DNA of 64,000 nucleotides from Nocardioides panaciterrulae (GTDB lineage Bacteria; Actinomycetota; Actinomycetes; Propionibacteriales; Nocardioidaceae). Of this stretch, positions 1 through 8,485 are shown piece by piece. Numbering within the stretch: position 1 is the first letter of the stretch; every line of letters starts with the position of its first letter. A program made the position numbers and the translations under genes. Location of the stretch: assembly GCF_013409645.1 (NCBI RefSeq), contig NZ_JACCBG010000001.1, positions 2,416,001-2,480,000 on the forward strand, given 5' to 3'. Under the pieces are notes generated by a model. It did no database searches and was not told where the DNA came from. It saw only the letters and a list, made by a program, of their open reading frames with translations.

Positions 1-247
1 ACTCGTCCCAGATCGTGACGCCGCGCTCCTGGAGCCACTTCACGTTGGTGTCGCCGCGCAGGAACCACAGCAGCTCGGCGAACACCGAGCGGGTGTGGAT
101 CTTCTTGGTCGTGACCAGCGGGAAGCCCTCGGTGAGGTCGAAGCGCATCTGGTGACCGAAGACGCTGCGCGTGCCCGTCCCGGTGCGGTCGCTCTTCTTC
201 ACTCCCTCGTCGAGGACGCGGCGGAGGAGGTCGAGGTAGGCCTGCAC
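1..247 (-). CDS. thyA: Thymidylate synthase, N-terminal part (runs off left edge)
   Basis: Thymidylate synthase converts dUMP and methylene-tetrahydrofolate to dTMP in the cytoplasm. Only the first 82 or so residues are inside the window. They match the family start: a helix [12 protein letters not shown], then the [12 protein letters not shown] segment that binds dUMP phosphate, [29 protein letters not shown] and VTIWDE at the edge. The start is a GTG at 247, just before VQAYLDLL; no in-frame ATG lies nearby. The catalytic Cys lies beyond the left edge and cannot be checked. The family assignment is firm. Confidence 0.95.
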   Translation of the reverse strand, partial: MQAYLDLLRRVLDEGVKKSDRTGTGTRSVFGHQMRFDLTEGFPLVTTKKIHTRSVFAELLWFLRGDTNVKWLQERGVTIWDE

Positions 248-451
248 GGTGCCGACCCTACCGCCGTGCGCGGACGTGCCGGGCTCTGACCGGCGGACCG
301 GTACGGCGCAAGGCCGCTCGCCAATCGGCCTCGATGCCGGGGCGGACCCCCTCGATGCCGCCGAAGTCGATGCCGACGGGCAGGTCGCTGGTGGTCATGG
401 GGTCCGACATCCGTCCGGGGCCCGGACCGAGGCAACTCGGTCGTTCGCGGG

Positions 452-760
452 GTGTCCGTTCAATTGCTCGGACTTCCGGGGTTACTGGCCAGTAGGCCGG
501 CCGATCTCCAAACAATTGAACGAAGGACCGGCCTCACCGAGACGGCCGGGTTCCCGTGGAATTGGCACCTCACCCCCGAGCAGTACGCCGGGAACCTGGC
601 GACCAGTTCCGCCGTGACCCGCTTGGACACGGCCGAGCGCCACCAGCCCCTCGACCGGGCGGCCGCGGTCGTGCGCCGCGCCTGCGAGGAGGCCGGCTCG
701 ACCACGGTGCCGGTGCACCACGAGGCCTTCTGCCTGCGCTGGCCCCCGGACGCCGGGTAG
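452..760 (+). pseudogene. C-terminal remnant of a class I SAM-dependent methyltransferase
   Basis: From about 540 the frame reads FPWNWHLTPEQYAGNLATSS, then a leucine-poor helix and a tail with VRRACEEAGSTTVPVHHEAF and CLRWPP. This is the usual last 70 residues of small class I methyltransferases, the part after the Rossmann fold that covers the active site. The SAM-binding N-terminal half is missing, and the sequence before 540 does not continue the family. The frame opens with a GTG at 452 inside the inverted repeat, which looks accidental. I call it a 5'-truncated pseudogene. Recognition rests on overall pattern, so the exact subfamily is unknown. Confidence 0.55.
457..522. repeat. 10-bp inverted repeat around a palindromic spacer
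   Basis: CGTTCAATTG at 457-466 is mirrored by CAATTGAACG at 513-522. The spacer contains the palindrome ACTGGCCAGT. These arms are AT-richer than their surroundings. The repeat sits at the upstream edge of a broken methyltransferase reading frame, so it may be a scar of a lost element or an operator; no gene context decides between them. Confidence 0.5.
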
Positions 761-766
761 CGACGC

Positions 767-1630
767 CTACAGGTCGACCTCGCCGGAGACCGTCGTACGC
801 GCGTCGCCGCCGACCCACACGACGCCGTCCTCGACCGACACGTGCACCCGGCCGCGGCGACCGAGGACGGTGCCCTGCGCCGCGACGTACGACGTGGGCA
901 GCCGGTCGCCGGCGAGCCACTGGGCGACGCCGGCGTTGAAGCTGCCGGTCACCGGGTCCTCACCGATCCCCATCGTCGGCACGAACGCACGCACCTCGAC
1001 ATCGGCGGCGGCCGACGCCTCGGACCTCCCCACCCCCCCGACCTTGCGGTACGGGGCCACCAACCCGATCTCGAGATCACCGAACGCGGCGTAGTCCGGC
1101 CGCACCGCCAGCACCGCGTCGGCGTCCTCGAGCAGCACCGCCACCCAGCCCGGCCCGTTGTCGACCCAGGCCGTGTCGACGATCTCGGCGTCGGTGAGGC
1201 GCAGCGCCCGGCAGATGGCTCGGCGGTGGTCGTCGGAGACCGGTCCGGAGCGCACGAGCGGCGGCGCCGCGAACGCCAGCCGACCGCCGGCCGCGGCCTC
1301 CCGCCGCAGCTGCACCAGCCCGGCCCCGCACTCCTGCACCACCGCGTCCTCGGAGGCCGGCACCCCGCCGGCCTCCAGCCAGGCATGGGCGCTCCCGATC
1401 GTCGGGTGACCCGCGAACGGCAGCTCGCCACCGGGGGTGAAGATCCGCAGCCGGTAGTCGGCGCCCGGCCGGGTCGGCGGCAGCAGGAACGTGGTCTCGG
1501 ACAGGTTGGTCCAGCGGGCGAAGCGCGCCATCTCCTCCGTGCTGAGGCCGTCGGCGCCGTGCACGACCGCGACCGGGTTGCCGAGCATCGGCTCGGCGGA
1601 GAACACGTCGACCTGGCTGAAGCGGCGCAT
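767..1630 (-). CDS. PhzF-family isomerase-like protein
   Basis: The protein of about 287 residues has the two-lobed diaminopimelate-epimerase-like PhzF fold. The opening RFSQVDVFSAEPMLGNPVAV with VFS and GNPVAV is diagnostic. Later come ETTFLLPP, the RIFTPGGELPFAGHPTIGS block that holds the conserved GHPT substrate-binding loop, and near the C-terminus GIGEDPVTGSFNAG, the second catalytic loop. I start at the Met before RRFSQVDVF; three residues upstream another Met is possible. PhzF proteins range from phenazine synthesis to unknown isomerases. No phenazine genes are nearby, so the substrate is unknown. Confidence 0.88.
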   Translation of the reverse strand: MRRFSQVDVFSAEPMLGNPVAVVHGADGLSTEEMARFARWTNLSETTFLLPPTRPGADYRLRIFTPGGELPFAGHPTIGSAHAWLEAGGVPASEDAVVQECGAGLVQLRREAAAGGRLAFAAPPLVRSGPVSDDHRRAICRALRLTDAEIVDTAWVDNGPGWVAVLLEDADAVLAVRPDYAAFGDLEIGLVAPYRKVGGVGRSEASAAADVEVRAFVPTMGIGEDPVTGSFNAGVAQWLAGDRLPTSYVAAQGTVLGRRGRVHVSVEDGVVWVGGDARTTVSGEVDL

Positions 1631-1663
1631 GCCGGGCAACGCTAGCGGGGCGCCCCGCTCCGG

Positions 1664-1695
1664 GGTCAGCCGGTCAGCCGGTCAGCGGGTCAGCG
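1664..1695. repeat. Four tandem 8-bp GGTCAGC(C/G) units
   Basis: GGTCAGCC occurs at 1664 and 1672 and GGTCAGCG at 1680 and 1688. The array lies between two minus-strand genes and overlaps the stop codon of the upstream one. It is likely a slippage product. Confidence 0.6.
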
Positions 1696-3339
1696 GGCCA
1701 GCACGGGCAGGGCGCCGGTGTGCGGGAACCGGGTGACGCGGAAGCAGGTGCGCTCGCCGATCCGGCAGACGCGCAGCTCGTAGGGCCCGGTGAACGACAT
1801 CCGCACGAACTCGCCGGCTTCCGGCTGGTCGGCCCGGTGGGCGGTGACGTAGGTGACCACGTCCTCCGGCCCGAGGCTCGCGTCGAGCACCTGGTCCCCG
1901 GGCCGCAGCCCGGTCCACAGCCGCTCGCCCGACCTGGCGTCGTAGATGCGCACCGGACCGAACGCGGGGCCGCCGGGCACCCGGGTCAGCACGTACTCCC
2001 CGCCCGGGGACAGCTGGGCCCCGGCGGCACCTTCCAGCTGGTGGTCGACGCTGAAGAACGGCTGCACGACGTCGAGGGTCCGCTGGTCGAGCTGCCGCAG
2101 CACCACGGCCGAGGACACGTCGACGAGTCCTCGGTGGTCGACCGGGTCGGCGGACTGGTAGGGCGGCCGCCAGCGCCAGTCGCCGAACTGGTCGGCGTAG
2201 TAGACGGTCTCGCCATCGATGGCGATCGGGTAGCTGCCCTCGTCCAGCTCGCCCCACCGGGGCCCGCGGTACTGCAGGTCCTTCTCCGCGCGCACCCGCT
2301 TCTGGTCGATGTCGTAGAGCACCAGCCGGGGCCGCTGGTCGCCCGGGTCCACCCAGGCCACCAGCCCGTGCTCGGCGGTCGCCGCGAGGGGCGCCCCGGG
2401 GATCTTGCGCCCGATCGTGGTCAGCTCGCCGGTGGCCGAGACCAGCACGACCGCGCCGTCCTCCTCGCCGATGACGGCGCCGCCGCCGAGGTCCACCAGC
2501 TCCTCGACCCGCGGCAGCAGCACCGAGACGCCGGCCAGGTGCAGCACGCCGTTGGCCCACCACGCGGCCGGCGCGGGGTTGTCCAGGTCGAGGACCCGTG
2601 GCGGCGTCGGCGTCGTCCCCGGGACGGGACGGGCGCCGACGTACGTCCCCAGGCCGGCCACGAGCAGCACCGCGGCCACCGCCGCGGCCGCCCGGCGGCG
2701 ACGCCGCCGGCGGTGCGCCCCGGCCCGCGCCTCGATGGCTGCGAGCGGAGGCACCGGCACCTCGATCGCGCTCCCCGCCACCGCGAACACCTCGTCGACG
2801 GCCTCCTGGGGCCCGGGGCGCCACGACAACACGGTCCTCGGCGCGCCCCGGACGCCCTCGACGTCGAGGGCCGTCACCGCGGAGTCGACGCGCTGCTCGA
2901 CCTCGAACGGGTCGACCTCGAGCAGCTCGGCCACCTGCACGGCGCCCAGTCCGGCCCCGTGCTGCAGCACCACGGCGACGCGGTCGGGCTCGGCCAACCG
3001 GTCCAGGGCCGCCAGCAGCGACTCCAGCACGAGTACGGCGTCCGCCGGTGCGGCGGCCGCGGCCTCGGGGGGACCGGAGGCGTCGGCCTCGTCGGCCCCG
3101 TCGATGTCGGCAGCCGGTCGGCGTCGCGCGGCCAGCAGCTCGGCGTACGCCTCGCCGTAGACCCGCACGTCGATGTCGTCGGCGGTGCGGATCGTGCGCC
3201 AGCGCAGCTGGCAGGAGGCCAGGGACCGCTCGGCGACTCGGCAGGCCCCGGCGGGCGTGCGACCCAGCAGCACCAGCGTGCGCACGAGGGTCGGCCAGCG
3301 TGCCTCCACGTAGTCCGTGAAGTCCGCGTCCTCCCGCAT
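1690..3339 (-). CDS. Sigma-70-like domain fused through a transmembrane helix to an extracytoplasmic domain
   Basis: The 549-residue protein has three parts. Residues 1-160 look like a SigE-family sigma factor: FTDYVEARWPTLVRTLVLL resembles region 2, and residues 106-158 (LLAALDRLAEPDRVAVVLQH then VAELLEVDPFEVEQRVDSAV) resemble region 4. Residues 208-216 are nearly all Arg, followed by one membrane helix at about 215-237. The remaining 310 residues are rich in beta strands with repeated VLYD, AIDGETVYYAD and LSPGGEYVLTR patterns, suggesting a beta-propeller outside the cell. By the positive-inside rule the sigma-like part stays in the cytoplasm. Whether it binds RNA polymerase is unknown. The stop overlaps the 8-bp repeat array. 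Confidence 0.75.
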   Translation of the reverse strand: MREDADFTDYVEARWPTLVRTLVLLGRTPAGACRVAERSLASCQLRWRTIRTADDIDVRVYGEAYAELLAARRRPAADIDGADEADASGPPEAAAAAPADAVLVLESLLAALDRLAEPDRVAVVLQHGAGLGAVQVAELLEVDPFEVEQRVDSAVTALDVEGVRGAPRTVLSWRPGPQEAVDEVFAVAGSAIEVPVPPLAAIEARAGAHRRRRRRRAAAAVAAVLLVAGLGTYVGARPVPGTTPTPPRVLDLDNPAPAAWWANGVLHLAGVSVLLPRVEELVDLGGGAVIGEEDGAVVLVSATGELTTIGRKIPGAPLAATAEHGLVAWVDPGDQRPRLVLYDIDQKRVRAEKDLQYRGPRWGELDEGSYPIAIDGETVYYADQFGDWRWRPPYQSADPVDHRGLVDVSSAVVLRQLDQRTLDVVQPFFSVDHQLEGAAGAQLSPGGEYVLTRVPGGPAFGPVRIYDARSGERLWTGLRPGDQVLDASLGPEDVVTYVTAHRADQPEAGEFVRMSFTGPYELRVCRIGERTCFRVTRFPHTGALPVLAR

Positions 3340-3507
3340 CCGTCCACCCTTCGCCGTCCGGGCGGGGGACGACCAGTGCTGATGGCCCCGCCGTTCCCGT
3401 CCCGTCGTGCCGGTCCCCTGGGGTCATTCGTAGCCGGGCCGGAACCGGATGCCCCCGGGACACGCGGGACCCGTCAGGCGTGGGGGCCCGTCAGGCGTCG
3501 AATCCGG

Positions 3508-3768
3508 TCAGGCGTGGAGGGACATGGGGCCGTAGACCTGGCGATCGTGCTCGAAGAGCGTCACCGCGTCGACGCCCTCGGCGGCGAGGTCGGACCAGTA
3601 CTCCCCCACCCACGACTCGGCGTCGGCCTGGTTGGCGAAGCGTTCGCCGGCGTACTCCTCGGGCACCTCCACCTCGGTGCCGGCGGCGTCCTCGAGGCGC
3701 CACCACCACGGACGGTCGGAGACCACCGGAGAGCGGAAGGTCGGGGGCTGGTCGGGCAGGTTCACCAC
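3508..3768 (-). CDS. Small conserved actinobacterial protein of unknown function
   Basis: This 86-residue protein starts with a GTG three bases after the gcvT stop and so is probably co-transcribed and translationally coupled to gcvT. It has a WWWRLEDAAGTEV segment and a FANQADAESWVGEYWSDLA helix, which is an acidic, tryptophan-rich pattern I have seen in short actinobacterial proteins. There is no signal peptide or metal motif. No function is assigned. The 170 bases upstream of it toward the sigma-like gene hold three copies of CGTCAGGCGT (3472, 3489, and a variant at 3506) and no gene. Confidence 0.7.
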   Translation of the reverse strand: MVNLPDQPPTFRSPVVSDRPWWWRLEDAAGTEVEVPEEYAGERFANQADAESWVGEYWSDLAAEGVDAVTLFEHDRQVYGPMSLHA

Positions 3769-3771
3769 AGG

Positions 3772-4905
3772 TCACGCCTCTCGAACGGACGGGTCCACGA
3801 AGGGTGGCTTGACGAGCCGGAAGATCTCGCGGCGGCCGCGGACGTCCACGCCCACCTCGGCCTCGGGGTTCACGAACGACGGCACCAGCGCCAGGCCGAT
3901 GCCCTTGCGCAGCGTCGGCGAGAAGGTGCCGGAGGTGACCTCGCAGAGCGGCACGTCGGGACTCAGCGACACGCTCATGCCGGGCCGCGGGATGCCGCGA
4001 CCGACGGCGAGGAGTCCGCGCAGCACCCGCTCGGGGCCGCGCTCCCTCTCCGCCTTGAGCACCTCGCGGCCCCAGAACGCCTCCTTGCCCCAGCCCACGG
4101 CCCAGCCGAGCCGGCCCTGGCTGGGCGTGACGTCGAGGGAGATGTCCTGGCCGTGCAGCGGGTAGCCCATCTCGGTGCGCAGCGTGTCGCGGGCGCCCAG
4201 GCCGCAGGGCAGCATCCCGAAGTCCTCGCCGGCGGCGAGCAGCGCGTCCCACAGGGGTACGGCGACCTCCGCCGGCGCGACCAGCTCGTAGCCGCGCTCG
4301 CCGGTGTAGCCGGTCCGGCACACCACGACCGTCGCGCCGCCGCCCCAGTCGGGCAGGGTCGCCTCCACGAACGACATGTACTCGTGCCCGCTCGGGAGCC
4401 CGACCGCGGCCAGCACCTCGTCGGACCGGGTGCCCTGCACCGCGAGGACCGCGTGGTCGCGGTGCTGGTCGGTGACGGTGACGCCCTCGGGCGCCTGGGC
4501 GGCGAGCCGGCGCACCACCTCGGCGGTGTTGGCGGCGTTGGGCACCAGCAGCACCCGCTCGTCGTCGTGCAGGTAGACGATCAGGTCGTCGACGATGCCG
4601 CCGGTCGCGTCGTCGCAGCACAGCGTGTACTGGGCCTTGCCCGGACCGATCCGGCCGAGGTCGTTGGTCAGCGTGGCGTTGACGTACGCCGCGGCGCCGG
4701 GCCCGCTGACCAGGGCCTTGCCGAGGTGGCTGACGTCGAAGATCCCGACCGACTCGCGGACCGCCGTGTGCTCCTTGACCACGCCCGTCGGGTACTCCAG
4801 GGGCATCGACCACCCCCCGAAGGGCGCCATCTTGGCGCCGAGCTCGAGGTGCCGCTCGTGCAGCGGCGAGGCGATCAGGTCGGTGGTGGCCGGCTGGTCG
4901 GACAT
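3772..4905 (-). CDS. gcvT: Aminomethyltransferase, glycine cleavage T protein
   Basis: GcvT takes the aminomethyl group from lipoylated H protein, releases ammonia and passes methylene to tetrahydrofolate. The protein has 377 residues, normal for the family. The start [20 protein letters not shown] with MPLEY is diagnostic. [19 protein letters not shown] follows, then [20 protein letters not shown], the [12 protein letters not shown] loop, and [20 protein letters not shown] near the folate site. The ATG at 4905 faces the pepA start with 56 bases between, a divergent arrangement. The H and P proteins are not in the window. A small unknown gene follows it closely. Confidence 0.96.
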   Translation of the reverse strand: MSDQPATTDLIASPLHERHLELGAKMAPFGGWSMPLEYPTGVVKEHTAVRESVGIFDVSHLGKALVSGPGAAAYVNATLTNDLGRIGPGKAQYTLCCDDATGGIVDDLIVYLHDDERVLLVPNAANTAEVVRRLAAQAPEGVTVTDQHRDHAVLAVQGTRSDEVLAAVGLPSGHEYMSFVEATLPDWGGGATVVVCRTGYTGERGYELVAPAEVAVPLWDALLAAGEDFGMLPCGLGARDTLRTEMGYPLHGQDISLDVTPSQGRLGWAVGWGKEAFWGREVLKAERERGPERVLRGLLAVGRGIPRPGMSVSLSPDVPLCEVTSGTFSPTLRKGIGLALVPSFVNPEAEVGVDVRGRREIFRLVKPPFVDPSVREA

Positions 4906-4961
4906 GCACCGGAACCTACCGCAGCCGCCATCCGGTTCCCCGGCGTGGCTATCCTGCCCCG

Positions 4962-6458
4962 GTGACGTCGTACAGCCTCCGCAATGCCAGCCCCGCCAAG
5001 ACCCGCGCCGACGTCGTCGTCGTCGGTGTCCTCCAGGACCCGAAGGGCGCCACGCTGGCGCCGGGTGGGGAGGAGGTGGCCAAGGCCTACGGCCGCAAGC
5101 TCCGCCCGCTGCTGTCCACGCTGGGCGTGACCGGCAAGGCCGGCGAGGTCGTCAAGGTGCCCACCGGCGACACGCTCACCTCGCCGCTGCTGGTGCTGGT
5201 CGGCCTGGGCAAGGAGGCCAGCCACCCGGCGGTGCGCCGGGCGGCGGGCGCGGCCGCGCGGGCCGTCACCAACGCCGCCACCGCCGCGATCGCGCTCCCG
5301 GCCGAGGGCCCGGAGGCGGTGCGCGCCGTGACCGAGGGCTGGATCCTGGGCGGCTACCGCTACACGTCGTACAAGAACGACGCGAACGACGACGCGCCCG
5401 GCGAGGTGCTGCTGCTGACCGGCCAGGCGCGCAAGTCCGCGGTCGTCACCGCCTTCGAGCAGGCCCAGGTCGTGGCGAAGGCCGTCGCCGGCACCCGCGA
5501 CTGGGTCAACACCCCGCCCGGTGACCTCACCCCGCCGAAGTTCGCGGACGCCGTCGCCGCGGCCACCAAGGAGCTCACCAAGGGCCGCGGCGCCCCCAAG
5601 GTCGGCATCCGCGTGATCGAGGAGGCCGAGCTCGCCGAGCTCGGCTGCGGCGGCATCCTGGGCGTCGGCGCCGGCTCCGACGCGCCGCCGCGGCTGGTCG
5701 AGCTCACCTACGCGCCCAAGGGCGCGACCAAGCACCTCGCGCTCGTCGGCAAGGGCATCACCTTCGACTCCGGCGGCCTGACGATCAAGCCCGCGCAGAG
5801 CATGGACACGATGAAGTGCGACATGGCGGGCGCGGCGGCCGTGGTGCAGGCGACGTTCGCGATCGCCGAGCTCGGCCTGCCGGTCAAGGTCACCTGCTAC
5901 GCCCCCATGGCCGAGAACATGGTCTCGGGCTCCGCGACCCGGCCCGGTGACGTGCTCAAGATGTACGGCGGCAAGACCGTCGAGGTGCTCAACACCGACG
6001 CCGAGGGTCGCCTGGTCCTCGCCGACGCGATCGTCCGCGCCACCGAGCAGAAGCCCGACGTGATCATCGACGTCGCCACGCTGACCGGCGCCATGGTCGT
6101 CGCGCTCGGCGACCGGGTCGCCGGCGTGCTGGGCTCGCAGGAGGTCGTTGACGACGTGCTCGCCGCGGCCGAGACCGCCGGCGAGGAGATGTGGCCGATG
6201 CCGATCCCCGAGTCGATGCAGGAGCGGATCAAGAGCAGCAAGATCGCCGACGTCGCCCAGCACGACTGGGTCCGCTGGGGCGGCGGCCTGTTCGCCGCGG
6301 CGTTCCTGCGCGAGTTCACCGCCGGGCTGCCGTGGGCGCACCTCGACATCGCCGGACCGGCGTTCAACAGCGGCGGCGCCTGGGGCCACACCACCCCCGG
6401 CGGCACCGGCTCGGCGGTCGCCACCCTGGTCGACTACGCCCGCACACTGGCCGGCTGA
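4962..6458 (+). CDS. pepA: Leucyl aminopeptidase (M17)
   Basis: This 498-residue cytosolic enzyme removes N-terminal residues from peptides using two metal ions. The C-terminal catalytic domain is complete: [15 protein letters not shown] with the metal-binding Lys and Asp, [32 protein letters not shown] with the Asp-Glu pair and catalytic Arg, and [11 protein letters not shown]. The N-terminal macrodomain-like half is GC-rich and more variable. The start is a GTG at 4962. It reads divergently from gcvT. Two copies of a 29-bp intergenic repeat lie just after its stop. Confidence 0.97.
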   Translation: MTSYSLRNASPAKTRADVVVVGVLQDPKGATLAPGGEEVAKAYGRKLRPLLSTLGVTGKAGEVVKVPTGDTLTSPLLVLVGLGKEASHPAVRRAAGAAARAVTNAATAAIALPAEGPEAVRAVTEGWILGGYRYTSYKNDANDDAPGEVLLLTGQARKSAVVTAFEQAQVVAKAVAGTRDWVNTPPGDLTPPKFADAVAAATKELTKGRGAPKVGIRVIEEAELAELGCGGILGVGAGSDAPPRLVELTYAPKGATKHLALVGKGITFDSGGLTIKPAQSMDTMKCDMAGAAAVVQATFAIAELGLPVKVTCYAPMAENMVSGSATRPGDVLKMYGGKTVEVLNTDAEGRLVLADAIVRATEQKPDVIIDVATLTGAMVVALGDRVAGVLGSQEVVDDVLAAAETAGEEMWPMPIPESMQERIKSSKIADVAQHDWVRWGGGLFAAAFLREFTAGLPWAHLDIAGPAFNSGGAWGHTTPGGTGSAVATLVDYARTLAG

Positions 6459-6460
6459 CC

Positions 6461-6521
6461 CGCCGAGTCGGCGCAGGTTGACGCCCCGCCGACGCCGAGT
6501 CGGCGCAGGTTGACGCCCCGC
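6461..6521. repeat. Two copies of a 29-bp intergenic repeat (GAGTCGGCGCAGGTTGAC core)
   Basis: Identical 29-bp units at 6461-6489 and 6493-6521 share the core GAGTCGGCGCAGGTTGAC. The unit begins with the palindrome CGCCGAGTCGGCG. A related array is found at 10359-10542. Together they mark an interspersed repeat family in this genome. Confidence 0.85.
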
Positions 6522-6530
6522 GGACGATGT

Positions 6531-6896
6531 TCAGTCGAGCCCGAGCTTCTTGCGGCGGTTGTAGTCCCGCATCCGCTGCGGGATGCCCACCACCGCGGCG
6601 TCGTACGACGGCACCTGGTGGCTGTTGCAGAACCGGTGCGCCCAGTCCACCGAGGGGACCCGGCGGCGGGTCCACTCGCCGTCATGGGCGACGAGCAGCA
6701 GGGTCACGTCGCTGACCGCGGTGCGGGGTTCGACGAACCCTTCCACCCCACGTCGGGCGGTGACCCATTCGTGGAGGTGCTGCTCGTCGGCGCGGTCGGC
6801 GGCCCGCACCCGGGTGGAGCCGGTGCGGGCTGCTTCGCGGGCGGGTCGGCTCATCCGGGTACGGCTGCCAAGGCGGAAGCGGTCGAACAATCCCAT
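6531..6896 (-). CDS. Conserved hypothetical actinobacterial protein
   Basis: The 121-residue protein starts at MGLFDRFRLG (ATG at 6896). A basic N-terminal 40 residues lead into a compact domain with LHEWVTARRGVEGFVEP, VTLLLVAHDGEWTRRRV and an end rich in basic residues, RMRDYNRRKKLGLD. A longer frame with 18 more residues exists, but those residues do not look like protein. It sits between pepA and lpdA, a position this kind of gene often holds in Nocardioides-type chromosomes. It lies antisense to them, converging with pepA. I cannot assign a function. Confidence 0.72.
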   Translation of the reverse strand: MGLFDRFRLGSRTRMSRPAREAARTGSTRVRAADRADEQHLHEWVTARRGVEGFVEPRTAVSDVTLLLVAHDGEWTRRRVPSVDWAHRFCNSHQVPSYDAAVVGIPQRMRDYNRRKKLGLD

Positions 6897-7036
6897 GCCT
6901 CCGATTGTGCCTGCTGCTACTGCCCAGTCGGTCGAGGCCGGTGTCGACACGGTTGTCGTTAGTGCAAAGATGGCCCCGACCGAGCCGCCGCGACCCGGCG
7001 ACCGACCTCGAGACCAGACTCCTCGGAAGGACCAGC

Positions 7037-8428
7037 GTGGCCGACGCCGACTTCGACGTACTCATCCTCGGTGCGGGATCCGGCGGCTACGCCTGCGCGC
7101 TACGGGCGGCCCAGCTGGGCCTGACGGTCGGCCTGGTCGAGAAGGGCAACCTCGGCGGCACCTGCCTGCACGTCGGGTGCATCCCCACCAAGGCGCTGCT
7201 GCATGCGGCCGAGGTCGCGGACTCCGCCCGCGAGTCGGAGCAGTTCGGCGTGCGCGCCTCGCTCGAGGGCATCGACATGGAGGGGGTCAACGCCTACAAG
7301 GACGGCGTGGTCTCCCGGCTCTTCAAGGGACTCACCGGCCTCGTCAAGGGCCGCGGCATCACGGTGATCGAGGGCGAGGGGCGGCTGACCGGCCCGAGGC
7401 AGGTCACCGTCGGCGACACGACGTACACCGGGCAGCACGTGGTGCTGGCCTCCGGCTCCTACGCCAAGAGCCTGCCCGGCCTGGAGGTGGACGGCGAGCG
7501 GGTGATCACCTCCGAGCACGCGCTGCGCCTGGACCGCGTGCCCTCGTCGGTGATCGTGCTCGGCGGTGGCGTGATCGGCTGCGAGTTCGCCAGCGTCTGG
7601 AAGAGCTTCGGCGCCGAGGTGACGATCGTCGAGGCGCTCCCCCGCCTGGTCGCCGCCGAGGACGAGGCCTCCTCGAAGGCGCTCGAGCGTGCGTTCCGCA
7701 AGCGCAAGATCGACTTCCGCACCGGCACGCCGTTCCAGAGCGTGAAGGTCACCGACACCGGCGTCGCCGTCACCGTCGAAGACGCCCGCGGTGAGCAGAG
7801 CGTGCTCGAGGCCGACCTGCTGCTGGTGGCGGTCGGGCGCGGCCCGAGCACCGACGGTCTCGGCTACGACGAGCAGGGCGTCGCGATGGAGCGCGGGTTC
7901 GTCCTCACCGACGAGCGGTGCCGCACGAATCTCGAGGGCGTGTACGCCGTCGGCGACATCGTGCCGGGGCTGCAGCTCGCCCACCGCGGCTTCCAGCAGG
8001 GCATCTTCGTGGCCGAGGACATCGCCGGCCTCGACCCCCGGCCCATCGACGAGACGGGCATCCCGCGGGTCACCTACTCCTCCCCCGAGATCGCCTCGGT
8101 CGGGCTCGACGAGGCCGCCGCCGCCGAGAAGTACGGCGCCGACGGCATCGAGACCGTCACCTACGACCTCGGCGGCAACGGCAAGAGCCAGATCCTGAAG
8201 ACCCAGGGCTTCGTCAAGCTGGTCCGGGCCAAGGACGGGCCGGTCGTGGGCGTGCACCTGGTCGGCGACCGCGTCGGTGAGCTCATCGGCGAGGCGCAGC
8301 TGATCTACAACTGGGAGGGCCACGCCGAGGACGTGGCGCCGCTCGTCCACGCCCATCCGACCCAGAACGAAGCACTCGGCGAGGCCCACCTGGCCCTCGC
8401 CGGCAAGGCGCTGCACGCCCACTCCTGA
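7037..8428 (+). CDS. lpdA: Dihydrolipoyl dehydrogenase (E3)
   Basis: This 463-residue flavoprotein reoxidises dihydrolipoyl groups of 2-oxo acid dehydrogenase and glycine cleavage complexes using NAD. The FAD-binding LILGAGSGGYACALRA leads to GGTCLHVGCIPTKALL, whose Cys43 and Cys48 form the redox disulfide. The NAD site is VLGGGVIGCEFASVW, followed by GDIVPGLQLAHRG and, at the end, VHAHPTQNEALGEA with the catalytic His. I use the GTG at 7037 because GGAAGG lies just upstream and VADADFDVLI begins the conserved fold; the open frame upstream to 6905 is not conserved. sucB follows after 57 bases, so the two are probably an operon. Confidence 0.97.
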   Translation: MADADFDVLILGAGSGGYACALRAAQLGLTVGLVEKGNLGGTCLHVGCIPTKALLHAAEVADSARESEQFGVRASLEGIDMEGVNAYKDGVVSRLFKGLTGLVKGRGITVIEGEGRLTGPRQVTVGDTTYTGQHVVLASGSYAKSLPGLEVDGERVITSEHALRLDRVPSSVIVLGGGVIGCEFASVWKSFGAEVTIVEALPRLVAAEDEASSKALERAFRKRKIDFRTGTPFQSVKVTDTGVAVTVEDARGEQSVLEADLLLVAVGRGPSTDGLGYDEQGVAMERGFVLTDERCRTNLEGVYAVGDIVPGLQLAHRGFQQGIFVAEDIAGLDPRPIDETGIPRVTYSSPEIASVGLDEAAAAEKYGADGIETVTYDLGGNGKSQILKTQGFVKLVRAKDGPVVGVHLVGDRVGELIGEAQLIYNWEGHAEDVAPLVHAHPTQNEALGEAHLALAGKALHAHS

Positions 8429-8485
8429 TCGAACTGCACGAACTCTGCACGACTCCACACGAAAAGACGCGAGCGAAGGAAGCCC

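Noticed and set aside
258-398. Small minus-strand frame of 46 codons ending 10 bases before thyA
   Set aside because: [17 protein letters not shown] looks partly protein-like, but the rest is Arg-rich and no family or ribosome site supports it.
1720-4965. Long plus-strand open frame across the sigma-like gene and gcvT
   Set aside because: Low-complexity shadow; both minus-strand genes are recognisable.
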